A DNA stretch of 64,000 nucleotides from Streptosporangium becharense (GCF_014204985.1 NZ_JACHMP010000001.1:5580001-5644000), one strand, 5' to 3'; counted from the stretch's first letter, positions 9,243-17,855 are shown. Numbers and translations are program-made. The notes: generated from the sequence alone by a model not told the origin.

Positions 9243-9444
9243 GACGGGTCCTTCTGGGAGGGTGAGCGGAATGTCGGCCGGAACCCCGCGCGCCGGACGC
9301 GGCGGATACACCAGGCGCGTCGTGCGCGCGGGGCGTGCCGTGCGTGCCGTGCGTGCGAGGCGTATCGGCTGCGCCGGACGCGTCGGGTGCACTGGACGCA
9401 CCGGGTGCGTTTGACGCGCCGGACGCGGCGGGCACGGGGGCATG
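9243..9444. repeat. Repeat-rich phzB-phzC spacer
   Basis: About 200 bases of low-complexity sequence made of degenerate CGGACGC, GGTGCG and CGTGCC units with a period near nine bases. Reading frames cross it, but their peptides (strings of Ala-Pro-Gly-Ser or Arg-Thr-Ala) have no family resemblance, so I treat it as non-coding. Confidence 0.55.
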
Positions 9445-9936
9445 TCACGTGGGGATGCCCTCCCTCCTGATCTCCGGCACGTCGATGCCCAGGGCCCGGA
9501 ACTGCCGGCAGGGGTTCATGAACTCGCGCTGCTGCTTGATCCGCCCGTTCTCGAACAGGAACGAGTGGATGAAGTGGTTGCGGTAGTGACCCTCCGGATA
9601 CCCCTCGTAGACGATCTTTCCTTCGCCGTCGCACTCGACCCAGAACCGGTCGGGATCCTGGGTGTCGAAGATCTCGACGTTGGTCCAGACCCAGTCCGGG
9701 AAGCACCTCAGCGACCACACGGCGTGCTCGCCCAGCCGGTCCCGGCCGCGGATGACGATCGGTTCGCCGCTGTCCGTGGTCCACAGGCCGCCGATCCCGT
9801 CCTCGGTGAAGAGCAGGTGCCGCCTGAGACGGTCCTGGCCCCGGGTGTTCATGTACCGCTCGACGACGGCGCGGTTGCGGTCGCGCACCTGCGCGTCGGA
9901 GGTCTGGACGCGGGGGGATGCGATGTCGTGCGCCAT
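9445..9936 (-). CDS. phzB: PhzB, phenazine core ring-condensing protein
   Basis: A 163-residue member of the PhzA/PhzB family (delta5-3-ketosteroid isomerase/NTF2 fold), which catalyses imine formation between two 6-amino-5-oxocyclohex-2-ene-1-carboxylate units to make the tricycle. The family sequence is clear (RYMNTRGQDRLRRHLLF, LGEHAVWSLRCFPDW, NHFIHSFLFENGRIKQQREF). Only one copy is present, as in most non-Pseudomonas clusters; the duplicated phzA is absent. It sits between the methyltransferase gene and phzC in the operon. Confidence 0.97.
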   Translation of the reverse strand: MAHDIASPRVQTSDAQVRDRNRAVVERYMNTRGQDRLRRHLLFTEDGIGGLWTTDSGEPIVIRGRDRLGEHAVWSLRCFPDWVWTNVEIFDTQDPDRFWVECDGEGKIVYEGYPEGHYRNHFIHSFLFENGRIKQQREFMNPCRQFRALGIDVPEIRREGIPT

Positions 9937-9994
9937 GGTTGTCTCACCTCTCCTGTGGTGGTCATCTGATCGGTTCGGTGCCCGTCGCCCGAGG

Positions 9995-11809
9995 TCAGCT
10001 CCGGTACGGGGCTTCGGCGGCGGGGGGTACGGCGTGCGGGGGTACGGCGGCGGGTGGGTACGGCGTGCGGTCAGCTTCCGTGCGGGGCCCCGGCGGCGTG
10101 GGGGGACGGCGTGCGGCCGGGTCCGCGGGGCCGGGTTCCGGGAGCGACCCCCGGTCCACCGTGCCGTCGGGCCGCCGGGGCAGCGCGTCGAGGGTGACCA
10201 CGGCGGCGGGCACCAGGTGCGCGGGCAGACGGTCGTCCAGCCAGGCCCGCAGGCGTGCGGTGAGGGCGTCGGCGCGGTGCGTGACGGCAGGGATCTCGGT
10301 GAGGTCGCGTGGGGCGGCGGACGCCGGGCGGCAGGTGCCGGTGAGCGCGGTACGGGTGCGGTGGGGCCGGGTGAAGACGGCCTCGAAACGGTCGGGGCGG
10401 TCGAGGTCGGGGACGAGGGAGACGTGCAGGCCGGTCCGCGCGGCGACGTCGGTGAGGGCGTGCGGGTCGAGGGCGTGCGGGCCGGCGGCGTGCGGACCGG
10501 GAGTGTGTGAGCCGGCGGCCTGCGAGGTGACGGCGTGCGGGTCAGGGGTTCGCGCGTCGGCGGCGTCGCCGGCGGGCCGGGTGAGGAGCCGCCGGGCCCG
10601 TGCGGCGTCGCCCTCGGCGAGGGCCCGCCAGGCGGCCGTCTCGCCGGTGAGGCGGGCGTTCGGGATGCCCGTGACCCGGACCGGCGGCGTGGTCGCGGCC
10701 AGTCGGCCGGCCAGGTCGGCGATGTCCTTCACCTCCGTGCCCCAGCCGAGGGTGCGGCAGCCGGAGACGTCCTCGACGGCGGCGGGGGCCTTGTGCAGGA
10801 CGACGTCGTAGCGGTGCCGGGAGAGCTCGTTGTGGTAGTCGCCCCGTTTGAGCTGGATGTCGATCCCGGCGACGGCCGGGTGGGCGTCGGCCAGGGCGGT
10901 GAAGTAGCCGGGGTGGACGAGGAGTTCCTCCTCGCGGGCCCGGCTCCTGCGCGCGGCGCGGACGACCGCGTCGGCGTCGGCGCCGTCGTCGCGGTGCAAC
11001 GCGACGGCGGCGCGGAGGTACTCCACGGTCCTGAGGTCGCGGATGTCGCCGAGGAAGAGCGCGCCGCCGGGGGCCAGCAGGGTGAGGGCCCGGTCGATGA
11101 CGGTGGCGAGGTAGCGGGGGCCGGGGAAGAGCTGGACGACCGAGTTGACGACGACGGTGTCGAAGTATCCGGCGGGAAGCCCGTCGACACGGTCGGCACC
11201 CTGGGCACGGAGGGTGACCCGGCCGGCGAGCCGGGGATCGTCCCCGACGTGGCGGGCGAGGTCGTCCACGGCGACGGGGGACAGGTCGGTGGCCCAGTAG
11301 CTCTCGCATTCGGGTGCGATCCGGGAGAGCAGCAGCCCGCTGCCGGCGCCGATCTCCAGGACGCGCCGCGGGCCGAGCTCCAGGACGCGTTCGACGGTCG
11401 CGGACCGCCACTTACGCATCTCGTCCAGGTCGATGGGACGGCGGTCGTAGCTGCTGTTCCAGCCGGCGAAGTTGTCCCCCAGCGCGGTGCTGGGCGACGC
11501 CCCGTAGAGACGGTCGTAGATCTGCTGCCACTCGTCGACCTGCGCGTCGGCGAGCGCCTCACCGCCGGCGGCGTCCGGGGTCGGGACGACGTAGGCGACC
11601 AGCCGGGTGCCGTCACCGGCCGCCGGCGGGCCGGTGCCCTCGCCCGCGCGGGGCCAGGGGACGACGACGGCCTGGGCGACCTGGTCGTGCCCGGCCAGGA
11701 CGTCCTCGATCTCGCCGGTCGCGGCGCGGGGACCGCCGGCCGTGGTCAGGCCGCTCGCGGGGAGGTTGTCGACGACGACCCGGCCGCCGGGGGCGTTCTC
11801 GTGGTTCAT
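9995..11809 (-). CDS. Methyltransferase embedded in a headless NRPS adenylation domain
   Basis: A 604-residue protein with an odd build. Residues about 25-75 match the A8/A9 region of an NRPS adenylation domain (IEDVLAGHDQVAQAVVV, LVAYVVP). Residues about 85-340 are a class I SAM methyltransferase of the type inserted between A8 and A9 in N-methylating modules (VLEIGAGSGLLLSRIA, WATDLSP, LAPGGALFLGDIRD). The C terminus returns to the A10 region (LPAHLVPAAVVTLDALPRRPDGTVDRGSLPEP written here in pieces: LPAHLVP, DGTVDRGSLP). The large A-domain core (A1-A7, ATP and amino-acid pocket) is missing, and the A10 catalytic Lys is Thr. It therefore cannot adenylate; only methyl transfer should remain. 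O-methylation of a hydroxyphenazine is a plausible job. Start ATG 11809 has GGAG upstream. Confidence 0.85.
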   Translation of the reverse strand: MNHENAPGGRVVVDNLPASGLTTAGGPRAATGEIEDVLAGHDQVAQAVVVPWPRAGEGTGPPAAGDGTRLVAYVVPTPDAAGGEALADAQVDEWQQIYDRLYGASPSTALGDNFAGWNSSYDRRPIDLDEMRKWRSATVERVLELGPRRVLEIGAGSGLLLSRIAPECESYWATDLSPVAVDDLARHVGDDPRLAGRVTLRAQGADRVDGLPAGYFDTVVVNSVVQLFPGPRYLATVIDRALTLLAPGGALFLGDIRDLRTVEYLRAAVALHRDDGADADAVVRAARRSRAREEELLVHPGYFTALADAHPAVAGIDIQLKRGDYHNELSRHRYDVVLHKAPAAVEDVSGCRTLGWGTEVKDIADLAGRLAATTPPVRVTGIPNARLTGETAAWRALAEGDAARARRLLTRPAGDAADARTPDPHAVTSQAAGSHTPGPHAAGPHALDPHALTDVAARTGLHVSLVPDLDRPDRFEAVFTRPHRTRTALTGTCRPASAAPRDLTEIPAVTHRADALTARLRAWLDDRLPAHLVPAAVVTLDALPRRPDGTVDRGSLPEPGPADPAARRPPTPPGPRTEADRTPYPPAAVPPHAVPPAAEAPYRS

Positions 11810-11830
11810 CCTTCTCTCCTTCGGGAGGTG

Positions 11831-13216
11831 TCAGTCGCGGATGACGGACTTGCTGCGCATCAGGAACTCGGCGAGGTACCCGTCGTGCGGGAGTCCGGGC
11901 CGCATCTCGTAGGTGCGGTGGTCGCCGGTGTAGACGTTGCCGATGGTCGGCTCCGTGACCAGCCGGTCGAGCAGCCGGTCGTCGTGGGTGACCGCGGTGA
12001 GCACGAGGCTGTTCCGCAGTGGCGCGATCCCGTCCCGGGGAGTCCAGGGCGCCACCCACACGCAGGGGAAGGGCAGCTCGACGCCCGCCTGCGGGGCGTC
12101 CGGCCGGTCGAGCTGGTGGACGGCGGGCCGCAGCGCGGCGCTGCCGTCCCCCAGTTCGTCGACGACGCCGTCACCGCCCAGCCACGGCCTGGTGCCGGCC
12201 GCCCTGTGGAGCAGGTGCGCCTCGACGGCGCGTGCGGCGGCGGCCGGGAGCACCGGCAGGACCGCCTTCTCCTCCTGCGGGGGGAGCCCGACCAGCCCCG
12301 CGAGCCGCTCGGCCAGCGCCGCGCAGAGCGGCGCCGGGTCGCCCTGCACGAAGACCGCCGTGGTGTTCACGCATCCGGTGCCCCCGTGCCCGCTCACCGA
12401 GTCGGCGATCGTGTCCAGGTGGTCGCGCCAGTCGACGTCGGCGGTCAGCAGCATCTTCGACCGGCCGGGCCCCTGCAGCAGCACCGCCGGGTCGCCGGCG
12501 TACTTGCGGACCACGTCCTCGCCGCCGTACACCAGGCCCAGGTCGGCGTCGCGGAGCAGGGCGTCCGCCCGGTCGTGGTCGGTGGGCAGCAGCGCCACCT
12601 GGTCGTCGCCGAACCCGGCGGCGCGCAGGGCCGTGACGATCCGGTGCGGGGTGAAGGGGTCGCGGCGGGACGGGCGGACCGCGACACGGTAGCCCATGGC
12701 GAGCGCCTCCGGCCAGAGGCTGTGGGTGCCGGGGTGGTTGCCCGCCGCGTGCACGGCGAACACCTCGCCCCGGCGCAGCCACACGCCGCGGCCGGTCCGG
12801 GTGAGCGGGTCGCGCCAGTCGTTCACGGTGCCGGTGGGCCGCGCCTGCTGGACGCTCTCGTACACCCTGGACAGGCGGGCCGCGACGGACTCCGCCGCCG
12901 TCCGGACGACCGAGATCGGCACGCCCCCCACCCGGCTGACCGCGTGCCGGTAGTCCTCGGCCGACTGGCCGCCGAGTTCGGCGGTCGCGAAGAGCCGGGC
13001 CGCGCGCGTGAGCAGGGCGGCCCGCTCGTCCGGCGGGGGAGGGGACGCCTCGCGCAGGGCGGTGACGGTGCGTCCGACGAACAGCGGTGGGACGAGGCTC
13101 AGTTCGGCCACGCCCTCGCCGGTCACGTCCGCGACGGTCAGGCGGTTCTGCGAGCGGTACGGGCCCTTCGCCCCGAGGGCGTCGAGGGGGAGCAGGCCGC
13201 CGGGTGGCCGGGTCAT
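11831..13216 (-). CDS. LuxC-like acyl reductase, EhpG type
   Basis: A 461-residue LuxC-family (acyl-CoA reductase/aldehyde dehydrogenase fold) protein with RPSRRDPFTPHRIVTALRAAGFG, VYGGEDVVRKY and a candidate nucleophile Cys at about residue 282 (GGTGCVNTTAV). LuxC enzymes take an activated acyl group and reduce it with NADPH to the aldehyde. Its ATG shares one base with the stop of the LuxE/EhpF-like gene, so the two are made as a pair. In the D-alanylgriseoluteic acid pathway of Pantoea an adenylating enzyme (EhpF) and such a reductase are proposed to convert one carboxylate of phenazine-1,6-dicarboxylate to the aldehyde; the same is inferred here. Confidence 0.88.
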   Translation of the reverse strand: MTRPPGGLLPLDALGAKGPYRSQNRLTVADVTGEGVAELSLVPPLFVGRTVTALREASPPPPDERAALLTRAARLFATAELGGQSAEDYRHAVSRVGGVPISVVRTAAESVAARLSRVYESVQQARPTGTVNDWRDPLTRTGRGVWLRRGEVFAVHAAGNHPGTHSLWPEALAMGYRVAVRPSRRDPFTPHRIVTALRAAGFGDDQVALLPTDHDRADALLRDADLGLVYGGEDVVRKYAGDPAVLLQGPGRSKMLLTADVDWRDHLDTIADSVSGHGGTGCVNTTAVFVQGDPAPLCAALAERLAGLVGLPPQEEKAVLPVLPAAAARAVEAHLLHRAAGTRPWLGGDGVVDELGDGSAALRPAVHQLDRPDAPQAGVELPFPCVWVAPWTPRDGIAPLRNSLVLTAVTHDDRLLDRLVTEPTIGNVYTGDHRTYEMRPGLPHDGYLAEFLMRSKSVIRD

Positions 13217-14316
13217 CAGTAGACCCCCTCGATGACGGTCTCGTTCTCGAACGTCGCGACCGGGGCGATGTCCGCGACGGAGTCGCCGACCCGTCCCGCG
13301 GGCGGTTCGATCCGGGTCGCCAGGTCGCGTTCCAGGTTGTTCGGGAGCAGGAACGACGCGCTGATGTGGTTCACCAGCACCCGGCCGCGCTCGCCGTACC
13401 CCACCGGCCGGAGGGTCTGCGGGTCGACGACCGAGAACGTCACGTGCGGGCCAGGGGCGTCGAAGACGCAGGGGCCCTCCGGCGGCAGGCCGGGCCGCTC
13501 GCCGGCCATCCCGAGGATCATGGTGCTTCCGTAGTTGCCGCACAGGACGGTTCCGGGGAACACCTCGGTCCGGTAGATCTGCCGGGAGTCCGGGTCGAGC
13601 CGGGTGCCGCCCCACCTGATGGCCCGCACCTTCTCGTTGACCAGTTTCACCAGGTCGTCCCGCCGGGCCACCCGTTCCAGCAGGGACGGGGTGATGGTGA
13701 GCACGCCGATGTCCTGCGAGCGCAGGACGCACTCGGCCTGGTCGACGAGGTGCTCGGCGTACGCGTCGGCGTCGTGCCCGCGGCCCTGCGCGATCAGTCT
13801 CTTCACCCAGCGCGGGTCCAGGTCGATCGTGAAGCCGTGGGTGCCGTGCGTGGTCGCGGACCCGCGGAAGAACTCGCCCACGATGTGCGGCCCGGTGGGC
13901 ACGATCCCCAGCCAGTTCGCTCCTCTGCCGAACCCGTGCGCGTCCAGGTTCGCGTTGCTCCACGCGAGCATCCGGTCCAGCCAGTCGCGCAGGAGCACGA
14001 CCCGCTTGGGTGCGCCGGTGGTGCCGCCGCTCTCGAAGACGCCGACCACGTCGGGGCGGGGGCCGTACCCCCGGGGGATCAGGTCCTCCACCCGGACGTC
14101 CCGCAGCTCCGCCGCCACGTTGGGGAAGAGCGCCAGGTCCCGGTGGGACCTGACGTCCGCGCGCGGGTCGAACCCCAGGGTCGGGGCCCGTTCCAGCCAG
14201 TAGGGGGAACCGGTCTCCGGGTTGAAGTGCCACTCCATCGCGGCCCGGACGAACTCGTCCGGGTCGAGAGGCGCGTCGAAGGGAAGGTTGAGGACTTCGG
14301 GGACAGCCGGCAGCAC
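13216..14316 (-). CDS. EhpF/LuxE-like adenylating enzyme
   Basis: A 366-residue atypical member of the ANL adenylating superfamily, like LuxE acyl-protein synthetase and EhpF. The phosphate-binding loop is FESGGTTGAPKR at about residues 94-105; the C-terminal subdomain is very short, as in EhpF. It should activate a carboxylate, here probably phenazine-1,6-dicarboxylate, as acyl-AMP for the coupled LuxC-like reductase. I chose GTG 14316 (GGAGG five to six bases upstream) over an ATG at 14448, because the extra 44 residues are Pro/Arg-rich and come from the repeat spacer. Confidence 0.87.
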   Translation of the reverse strand: MLPAVPEVLNLPFDAPLDPDEFVRAAMEWHFNPETGSPYWLERAPTLGFDPRADVRSHRDLALFPNVAAELRDVRVEDLIPRGYGPRPDVVGVFESGGTTGAPKRVVLLRDWLDRMLAWSNANLDAHGFGRGANWLGIVPTGPHIVGEFFRGSATTHGTHGFTIDLDPRWVKRLIAQGRGHDADAYAEHLVDQAECVLRSQDIGVLTITPSLLERVARRDDLVKLVNEKVRAIRWGGTRLDPDSRQIYRTEVFPGTVLCGNYGSTMILGMAGERPGLPPEGPCVFDAPGPHVTFSVVDPQTLRPVGYGERGRVLVNHISASFLLPNNLERDLATRIEPPAGRVGDSVADIAPVATFENETVIEGVY

Positions 14317-14333
14317 GATGCCTCCGCGTTTCG

Positions 14334-14391
14334 TCGGGGCCCGGGGACGGGCCGGAGGGATGTCGGGGCCCGGGGACGGGCCGGAGGGGTG
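14334..14391. repeat. Two 29-bp tandem copies in the KAS III-EhpF spacer
   Basis: The 153-base gap between the KAS III-like gene and the adenylating-enzyme gene holds two head-to-tail 29-base copies starting TCGGGGCCCGGGGACGGGCC at 14334 and 14363, differing at one or two bases. Same class of spacer repeat as elsewhere in this operon; no coding meaning seen. Confidence 0.7.
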
Positions 14392-14469
14392 GGGCACGCG
14401 GATGCCCGGCGGATCGGGGACCCGAGGGGGGAGTGCCGGCCACGGCACGCGGGTCCGCCGGGCGTTCCG

Positions 14470-15498
14470 CTACGCCCGGATCAACGTGGCGCACCAGCGG
14501 CCGGTCGAGATGCCGCACAGCGCCACCACGTCGCCGGGTGCCACGTCGCCGTTCTCCAGCCGCACCCCCAGCGAGACCAGCTGGTCCGCGGCGCCCATGT
14601 GGCCGTGGTCCGGCGCGAGGTCGGCGTTGGTGCGCGCCAGGGGGATGCCCAGCGGCTCCGCGACGGCGGCGATGCTCGTGGCACTGTCGTTGAGGTAGAT
14701 GAGGTGGGTGATGTCGTCCCGGCCGAGGCCCGCCCGCCCGCAGGCGCCGTCGATCACCTCCAGGAGGCGTTCGTAGCGGGTCTCCAGGAACCGGCGGAGC
14801 GTACGGGGGTCACCGCCGAACTGCTCGCGTATCCGCTCGTGCCCGCCGGGAGCGTCGACGGTCGACCAGCCCTGCGGCGGCACCGGGTTGACGGCGCCGC
14901 CGAAGTCGACGCGGAGCAGGTCGCAGTGCTCGGGTTCGGTGAACTGCTCGGTCGCCAGCCAGCGGTTGGCCGGGTGGTCCCGCCGCAGGACGACGGCGAC
15001 GGCCGCGTCGCTCAGCACCGCGTTGATGGTGTTCATCCGGTTGCGGTGGAACTCGCTGACCCTGTTCACGGCCACGAGCAGCGCCGTGTCGGCGTCCGGC
15101 TGCGTCGCCAGGGTCGAGGCCACGTAGTACAGCCCGTGCACGCCGCCTCCGCATCCCTCGTTGAGCAGAAGGGTCTGGGTGCGTTCGATCTTCAGCTCGC
15201 GGGCGAGGGCCGCGGCGCCGTCCCAGTAGGAGTACTCCGGCATGTCGGAGGTGGCGAGCACGACCAGGTCCAGCGCGTCGGCGCTCACACCGGCGCGGTC
15301 CAGGGCCTGCCGCGCCGCCTCGGCCGCCAGGTCGGTCGCCTGTACGTCGTCGGCCGCGCGGTGGAAGGTGCGGAAACCCCAGTTGATCACCCGTTCGGGG
15401 TTGGCGACGTAGTCGCCCGCGGCGGACGCCACGTCCCGGTCCTCGCCGTAGGCGAAGCCGAAGCTTGAGATTCCGAGATCCACGATGGGACCGGCCAT
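14470..15498 (-). CDS. KAS III-like acyltransferase
   Basis: A 342-residue protein of the ketoacyl-ACP synthase III superfamily. The nucleophile is the Cys of NEGCGGGVHG. The usual His motif (HQAN) reads YLNDSA and the usual NTSAAS motif reads GHMGAADQL, with His and Asp. This pattern resembles KAS III homologues that esterify instead of condensing (CerJ type). Fatty-acid or polyketide priming is therefore unlikely. With the free adenylation domain and free carrier protein next to it, the best guess is transfer of an aminoacyl group from the carrier to the hydroxymethyl group of griseoluteic acid. Start ATG 15498 lies two bases after the carrier stop and has AAAGGAG. Confidence 0.85.
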   Translation of the reverse strand: MAGPIVDLGISSFGFAYGEDRDVASAAGDYVANPERVINWGFRTFHRAADDVQATDLAAEAARQALDRAGVSADALDLVVLATSDMPEYSYWDGAAALARELKIERTQTLLLNEGCGGGVHGLYYVASTLATQPDADTALLVAVNRVSEFHRNRMNTINAVLSDAAVAVVLRRDHPANRWLATEQFTEPEHCDLLRVDFGGAVNPVPPQGWSTVDAPGGHERIREQFGGDPRTLRRFLETRYERLLEVIDGACGRAGLGRDDITHLIYLNDSATSIAAVAEPLGIPLARTNADLAPDHGHMGAADQLVSLGVRLENGDVAPGDVVALCGISTGRWCATLIRA

Positions 15499-15500
15499 GA

Positions 15501-15773
15501 TCACTCCTTTTCGATCGGCTCCCCGGGGACCCGGGACGCCAGCTCCGCGGCGGCCGAGGCGAGGTCCTCCTCGAAGAGGACCATCAGGTCGTACTCGGCG
15601 CCCAGCCGCTCCTTGGCGTACCTGCACAGACGCAGGGCGAGGATGGAGTGGCCGCCCAGGTCCAGGAAGTTGTCCCGTGGCGACACCTCGGGCTCTCCGA
15701 GAACCCGGGCCGTCCACTCGACGGTCAGCCGCTGCACCTCCGCCACCGGGCCGGTGGTCCGCGTTCTGCTCAT
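15501..15773 (-). CDS. Free-standing aminoacyl/peptidyl carrier protein
   Basis: A 90-residue carrier protein with the phosphopantetheine site DNFLDLGGHSILALRL, the Ser lying in the GGHS motif, and the normal four-helix length. It needs activation by a phosphopantetheinyl transferase encoded elsewhere. The start overlaps the adenylation-domain stop by four bases (ATGA) and its stop lies two bases before the KAS III-like gene, so adenylation domain, carrier and acyltransferase form one coupled unit. Confidence 0.95.
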   Translation of the reverse strand: MSRTRTTGPVAEVQRLTVEWTARVLGEPEVSPRDNFLDLGGHSILALRLCRYAKERLGAEYDLMVLFEEDLASAAAELASRVPGEPIEKE

Positions 15774-17533
15774 CTGCCGTTCTCCTTTCCTTCCTCCCAC
15801 TTCCGGGCGACCTCGTCCCGGTTGACTTTTCCGTTGACGGTCCGGGGCAGCTGTGGCAGGGGCCGGTAGCCGGCGGGCCGCATGTAGGACGGCAACAGGT
15901 TCTTGACGTGGTCGCGCAACACCCGCGCGTCGACCGCGGTCCCCGTACCGGCCTCCGCTCCGGTGCCCGCGCCGGCTGTCGTGCCGGCTGTCGGGCCGGC
16001 CGGCACGTAGGCGCACACCAGGCGCTCGTCGCCGGGCTGGAACTCGCGCACCCACACCACCGCGTCGGCGACCAGGTCGTGGGACTGCACCGCCGTCTCG
16101 ATGTCGCTCAGTTCGATGCGGTACCCGCGGAGCTTCACCTGGAGGTCCTCACGCCCGTGGTAGACCAGGTCGCCGCCGGCGGTGGGGCTCACCAGGTCAC
16201 CGGAGCGGTAGTAGCGCAGGTCGGGGCCGCCACCGGGCGCCGGCATGTCGGCGAAGCGTTCGGCGTCGAGCTCCGGCCGGTTCAGGTAGCCCCTGCTGAC
16301 CTGCGGTCCGGCCAGCCACAGCACCCCCTGCTCCCCGGGCTCGGCGTCCCGGCCGTCGGAGGTGATCACCCGGTGGGCGAACCCGGGCAGTGGACGGCCG
16401 ACGACCGACACGTCCCCCTCCAGGTCGGCTCCGGTCACCTCGTGGAAGGTGGAGTGCACGGTGGTCTCGGTGATCCCGTACATGTTGACCAGGGTCGGCC
16501 GCGCCAGCCCGAACCGTTCGGCCCAGGGGCGGATCTTGCCCGGCAGGAGCTTCTCACCGGCGAAGACGACGTAGCGCAGGCTGGGCAGGTCCGCGTTCTC
16601 ACGGAGCGCTGCCGCCGCGAGCGACCCGAAGGCGGTGGGGGTCTGGTTGAGGACCGATATGCCCATCTCCGCGATGACCCGCAGGCAGCCCTCCGGGGAT
16701 CGGGCGGTCCAGTGCGGCAGCACCACCAGCCGGCCCCCGGTGGAGAACGCACCCCACATCTCCCAGACGGAGACGTCGAAGGCGACGGAGTGGAACAGCA
16801 GCCACCGGTCGGCGGCGGAGAAGGAGAACCTCTGCGCCGCGGCCGCGAGCAGCGCCGCCACCGCGCCGTGGTGGATCGGCACGCCCTTCGGCCTGCCGGT
16901 GGTGCCGGAGGTGTAGATGACGTACGCGGTGTCGTCGGGGCCCGGCGGGGGGTCCGCGCGGTCGGAGCCCGCGGGTGCCGCGACCGGCGCGTCCCGCAGC
17001 GTCGCCACCCGCTCCCGCCCGATGACGGGGATGCCGGCGGCCCCTGGGGCGGTGGGGCGGGCGGCGTCGGGGAGGACGTCGCCGGCGGTGCCCCGGACGG
17101 TGCCGTCGTCGGCCTCCCGGAGCGTGCTCCGGGAGGCGTCGCCGGGGAGGCAGCCGTCCGGGTCGCCGACGAACGCGGTGACCCCGCTGTCCCCGACGAC
17201 GAACCGGTTGCGGGACGGCGGGTTGTGCACGTCCAGGGGCACGTAGGCCGCGCCGGCCTTCAGGATTCCCAGGATCGCCGCGACGGCCTCGGCCCCCGGC
17301 GGCATCCGCAGGGCGACCCGGTCGCCCCGCCGCACGCCGTGCGAGCGCAGCTCCGCGCCGACCGCGCGTGACCAGTCGTCGAGCCGCCGGTAGGAGAAGG
17401 AGTCCCCGTCGGCGGTCAACGCGGTGTCCCCGGCGTGTTCCGCGACGGTGCCGGCGAAGATCTCGACGAGTGTCCGGGAGGGTCCTCGCCCGGTTTCCGG
17501 GCGGCGGACGCCGTCCGTGCTCACGGAGTTCAT
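15770..17533 (-). CDS. Free-standing NRPS adenylation domain
   Basis: A 587-residue A domain with no condensation or carrier domain. Core motifs: YTSGTTGRPKG (about 207-217), FDVSVWEMWG (252-261), NMYGITETTV (350-359), YRSGD, KLRGYRIELSDIE and NGKVNR with the catalytic Lys. Reading the pocket against GrsA by eye gives D-V-W-N-V-A-M-V-H-K, seven of ten matching the common threonine signature DFWNIGMVHK. A Pro/Ala/Gly-rich stretch of about 50 residues (about 145-200) before the A3 motif and another near 520 are unusual low-complexity insertions. It should activate an amino acid, load it on the adjacent carrier protein, and so supply the ester side chain of the phenazine. Confidence 0.93.
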   Translation of the reverse strand: MNSVSTDGVRRPETGRGPSRTLVEIFAGTVAEHAGDTALTADGDSFSYRRLDDWSRAVGAELRSHGVRRGDRVALRMPPGAEAVAAILGILKAGAAYVPLDVHNPPSRNRFVVGDSGVTAFVGDPDGCLPGDASRSTLREADDGTVRGTAGDVLPDAARPTAPGAAGIPVIGRERVATLRDAPVAAPAGSDRADPPPGPDDTAYVIYTSGTTGRPKGVPIHHGAVAALLAAAAQRFSFSAADRWLLFHSVAFDVSVWEMWGAFSTGGRLVVLPHWTARSPEGCLRVIAEMGISVLNQTPTAFGSLAAAALRENADLPSLRYVVFAGEKLLPGKIRPWAERFGLARPTLVNMYGITETTVHSTFHEVTGADLEGDVSVVGRPLPGFAHRVITSDGRDAEPGEQGVLWLAGPQVSRGYLNRPELDAERFADMPAPGGGPDLRYYRSGDLVSPTAGGDLVYHGREDLQVKLRGYRIELSDIETAVQSHDLVADAVVWVREFQPGDERLVCAYVPAGPTAGTTAGAGTGAEAGTGTAVDARVLRDHVKNLLPSYMRPAGYRPLPQLPRTVNGKVNRDEVARKWEEGKENGR

Positions 17534-17579
17534 GGCGCTCCCCTTACGGGTTGGGTGGCTGATGTGTCGGTTCGTTTCC

Positions 17580-17730
17580 CGGGTCTCTCCCGGGCGGGTC
17601 GGATGACCTCCGGGTCTCTCCCGAGTGGGTCGGATGACCTCCGGGTCTCTCCCGAGTGGGCCGGATGACCTCCGGGTCTCTCCCGAGTGGGCCGGATGAC
17701 CTCCGGGTCCGTCCCGGGCGGGCCGGACGG
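17580..17730. repeat. Five-unit 31-bp minisatellite inside the phenazine operon
   Basis: Five consecutive units of exactly 31 bases start at 17580, 17611, 17642, 17673 and 17704. The unit begins CGGGTCTCTCCCGAGTGGG and ends with CGGATGACCTC; the first and last are the most divergent. They lie in the 322-base spacer between the flavin reductase and the adenylation-domain gene. The rest of the spacer (17740-17850) is a looser repeat of GGTGCGTGCCCCGG-like units. No gene is visible. Confidence 0.92.
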
Positions 17731-17855
17731 CGGGGGTTCCCGCCGCGGTGCCCGCGGTGCGTGCCCCGGTGGCTCGCGATGCGTGCTCCGGCGGCTCGTG
17801 GTACCGGCGGTGCGTGCCCCGGGGCTCGCGGTGCCCGCTGCGCGCTCCCCGGGGC

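Noticed and set aside
10535..13222. Long plus-strand frame antisense to the LuxC and methyltransferase genes
   Set aside because: Its translation is Val/Gly/Arg-rich and featureless; the minus-strand genes carry clear domains and ribosome sites.
17580..17730. CRISPR array
   Set aside because: The 31-base units are directly abutting without unique spacers, and no cas genes are near. The same applies to the arrays at 45707 and 55584.
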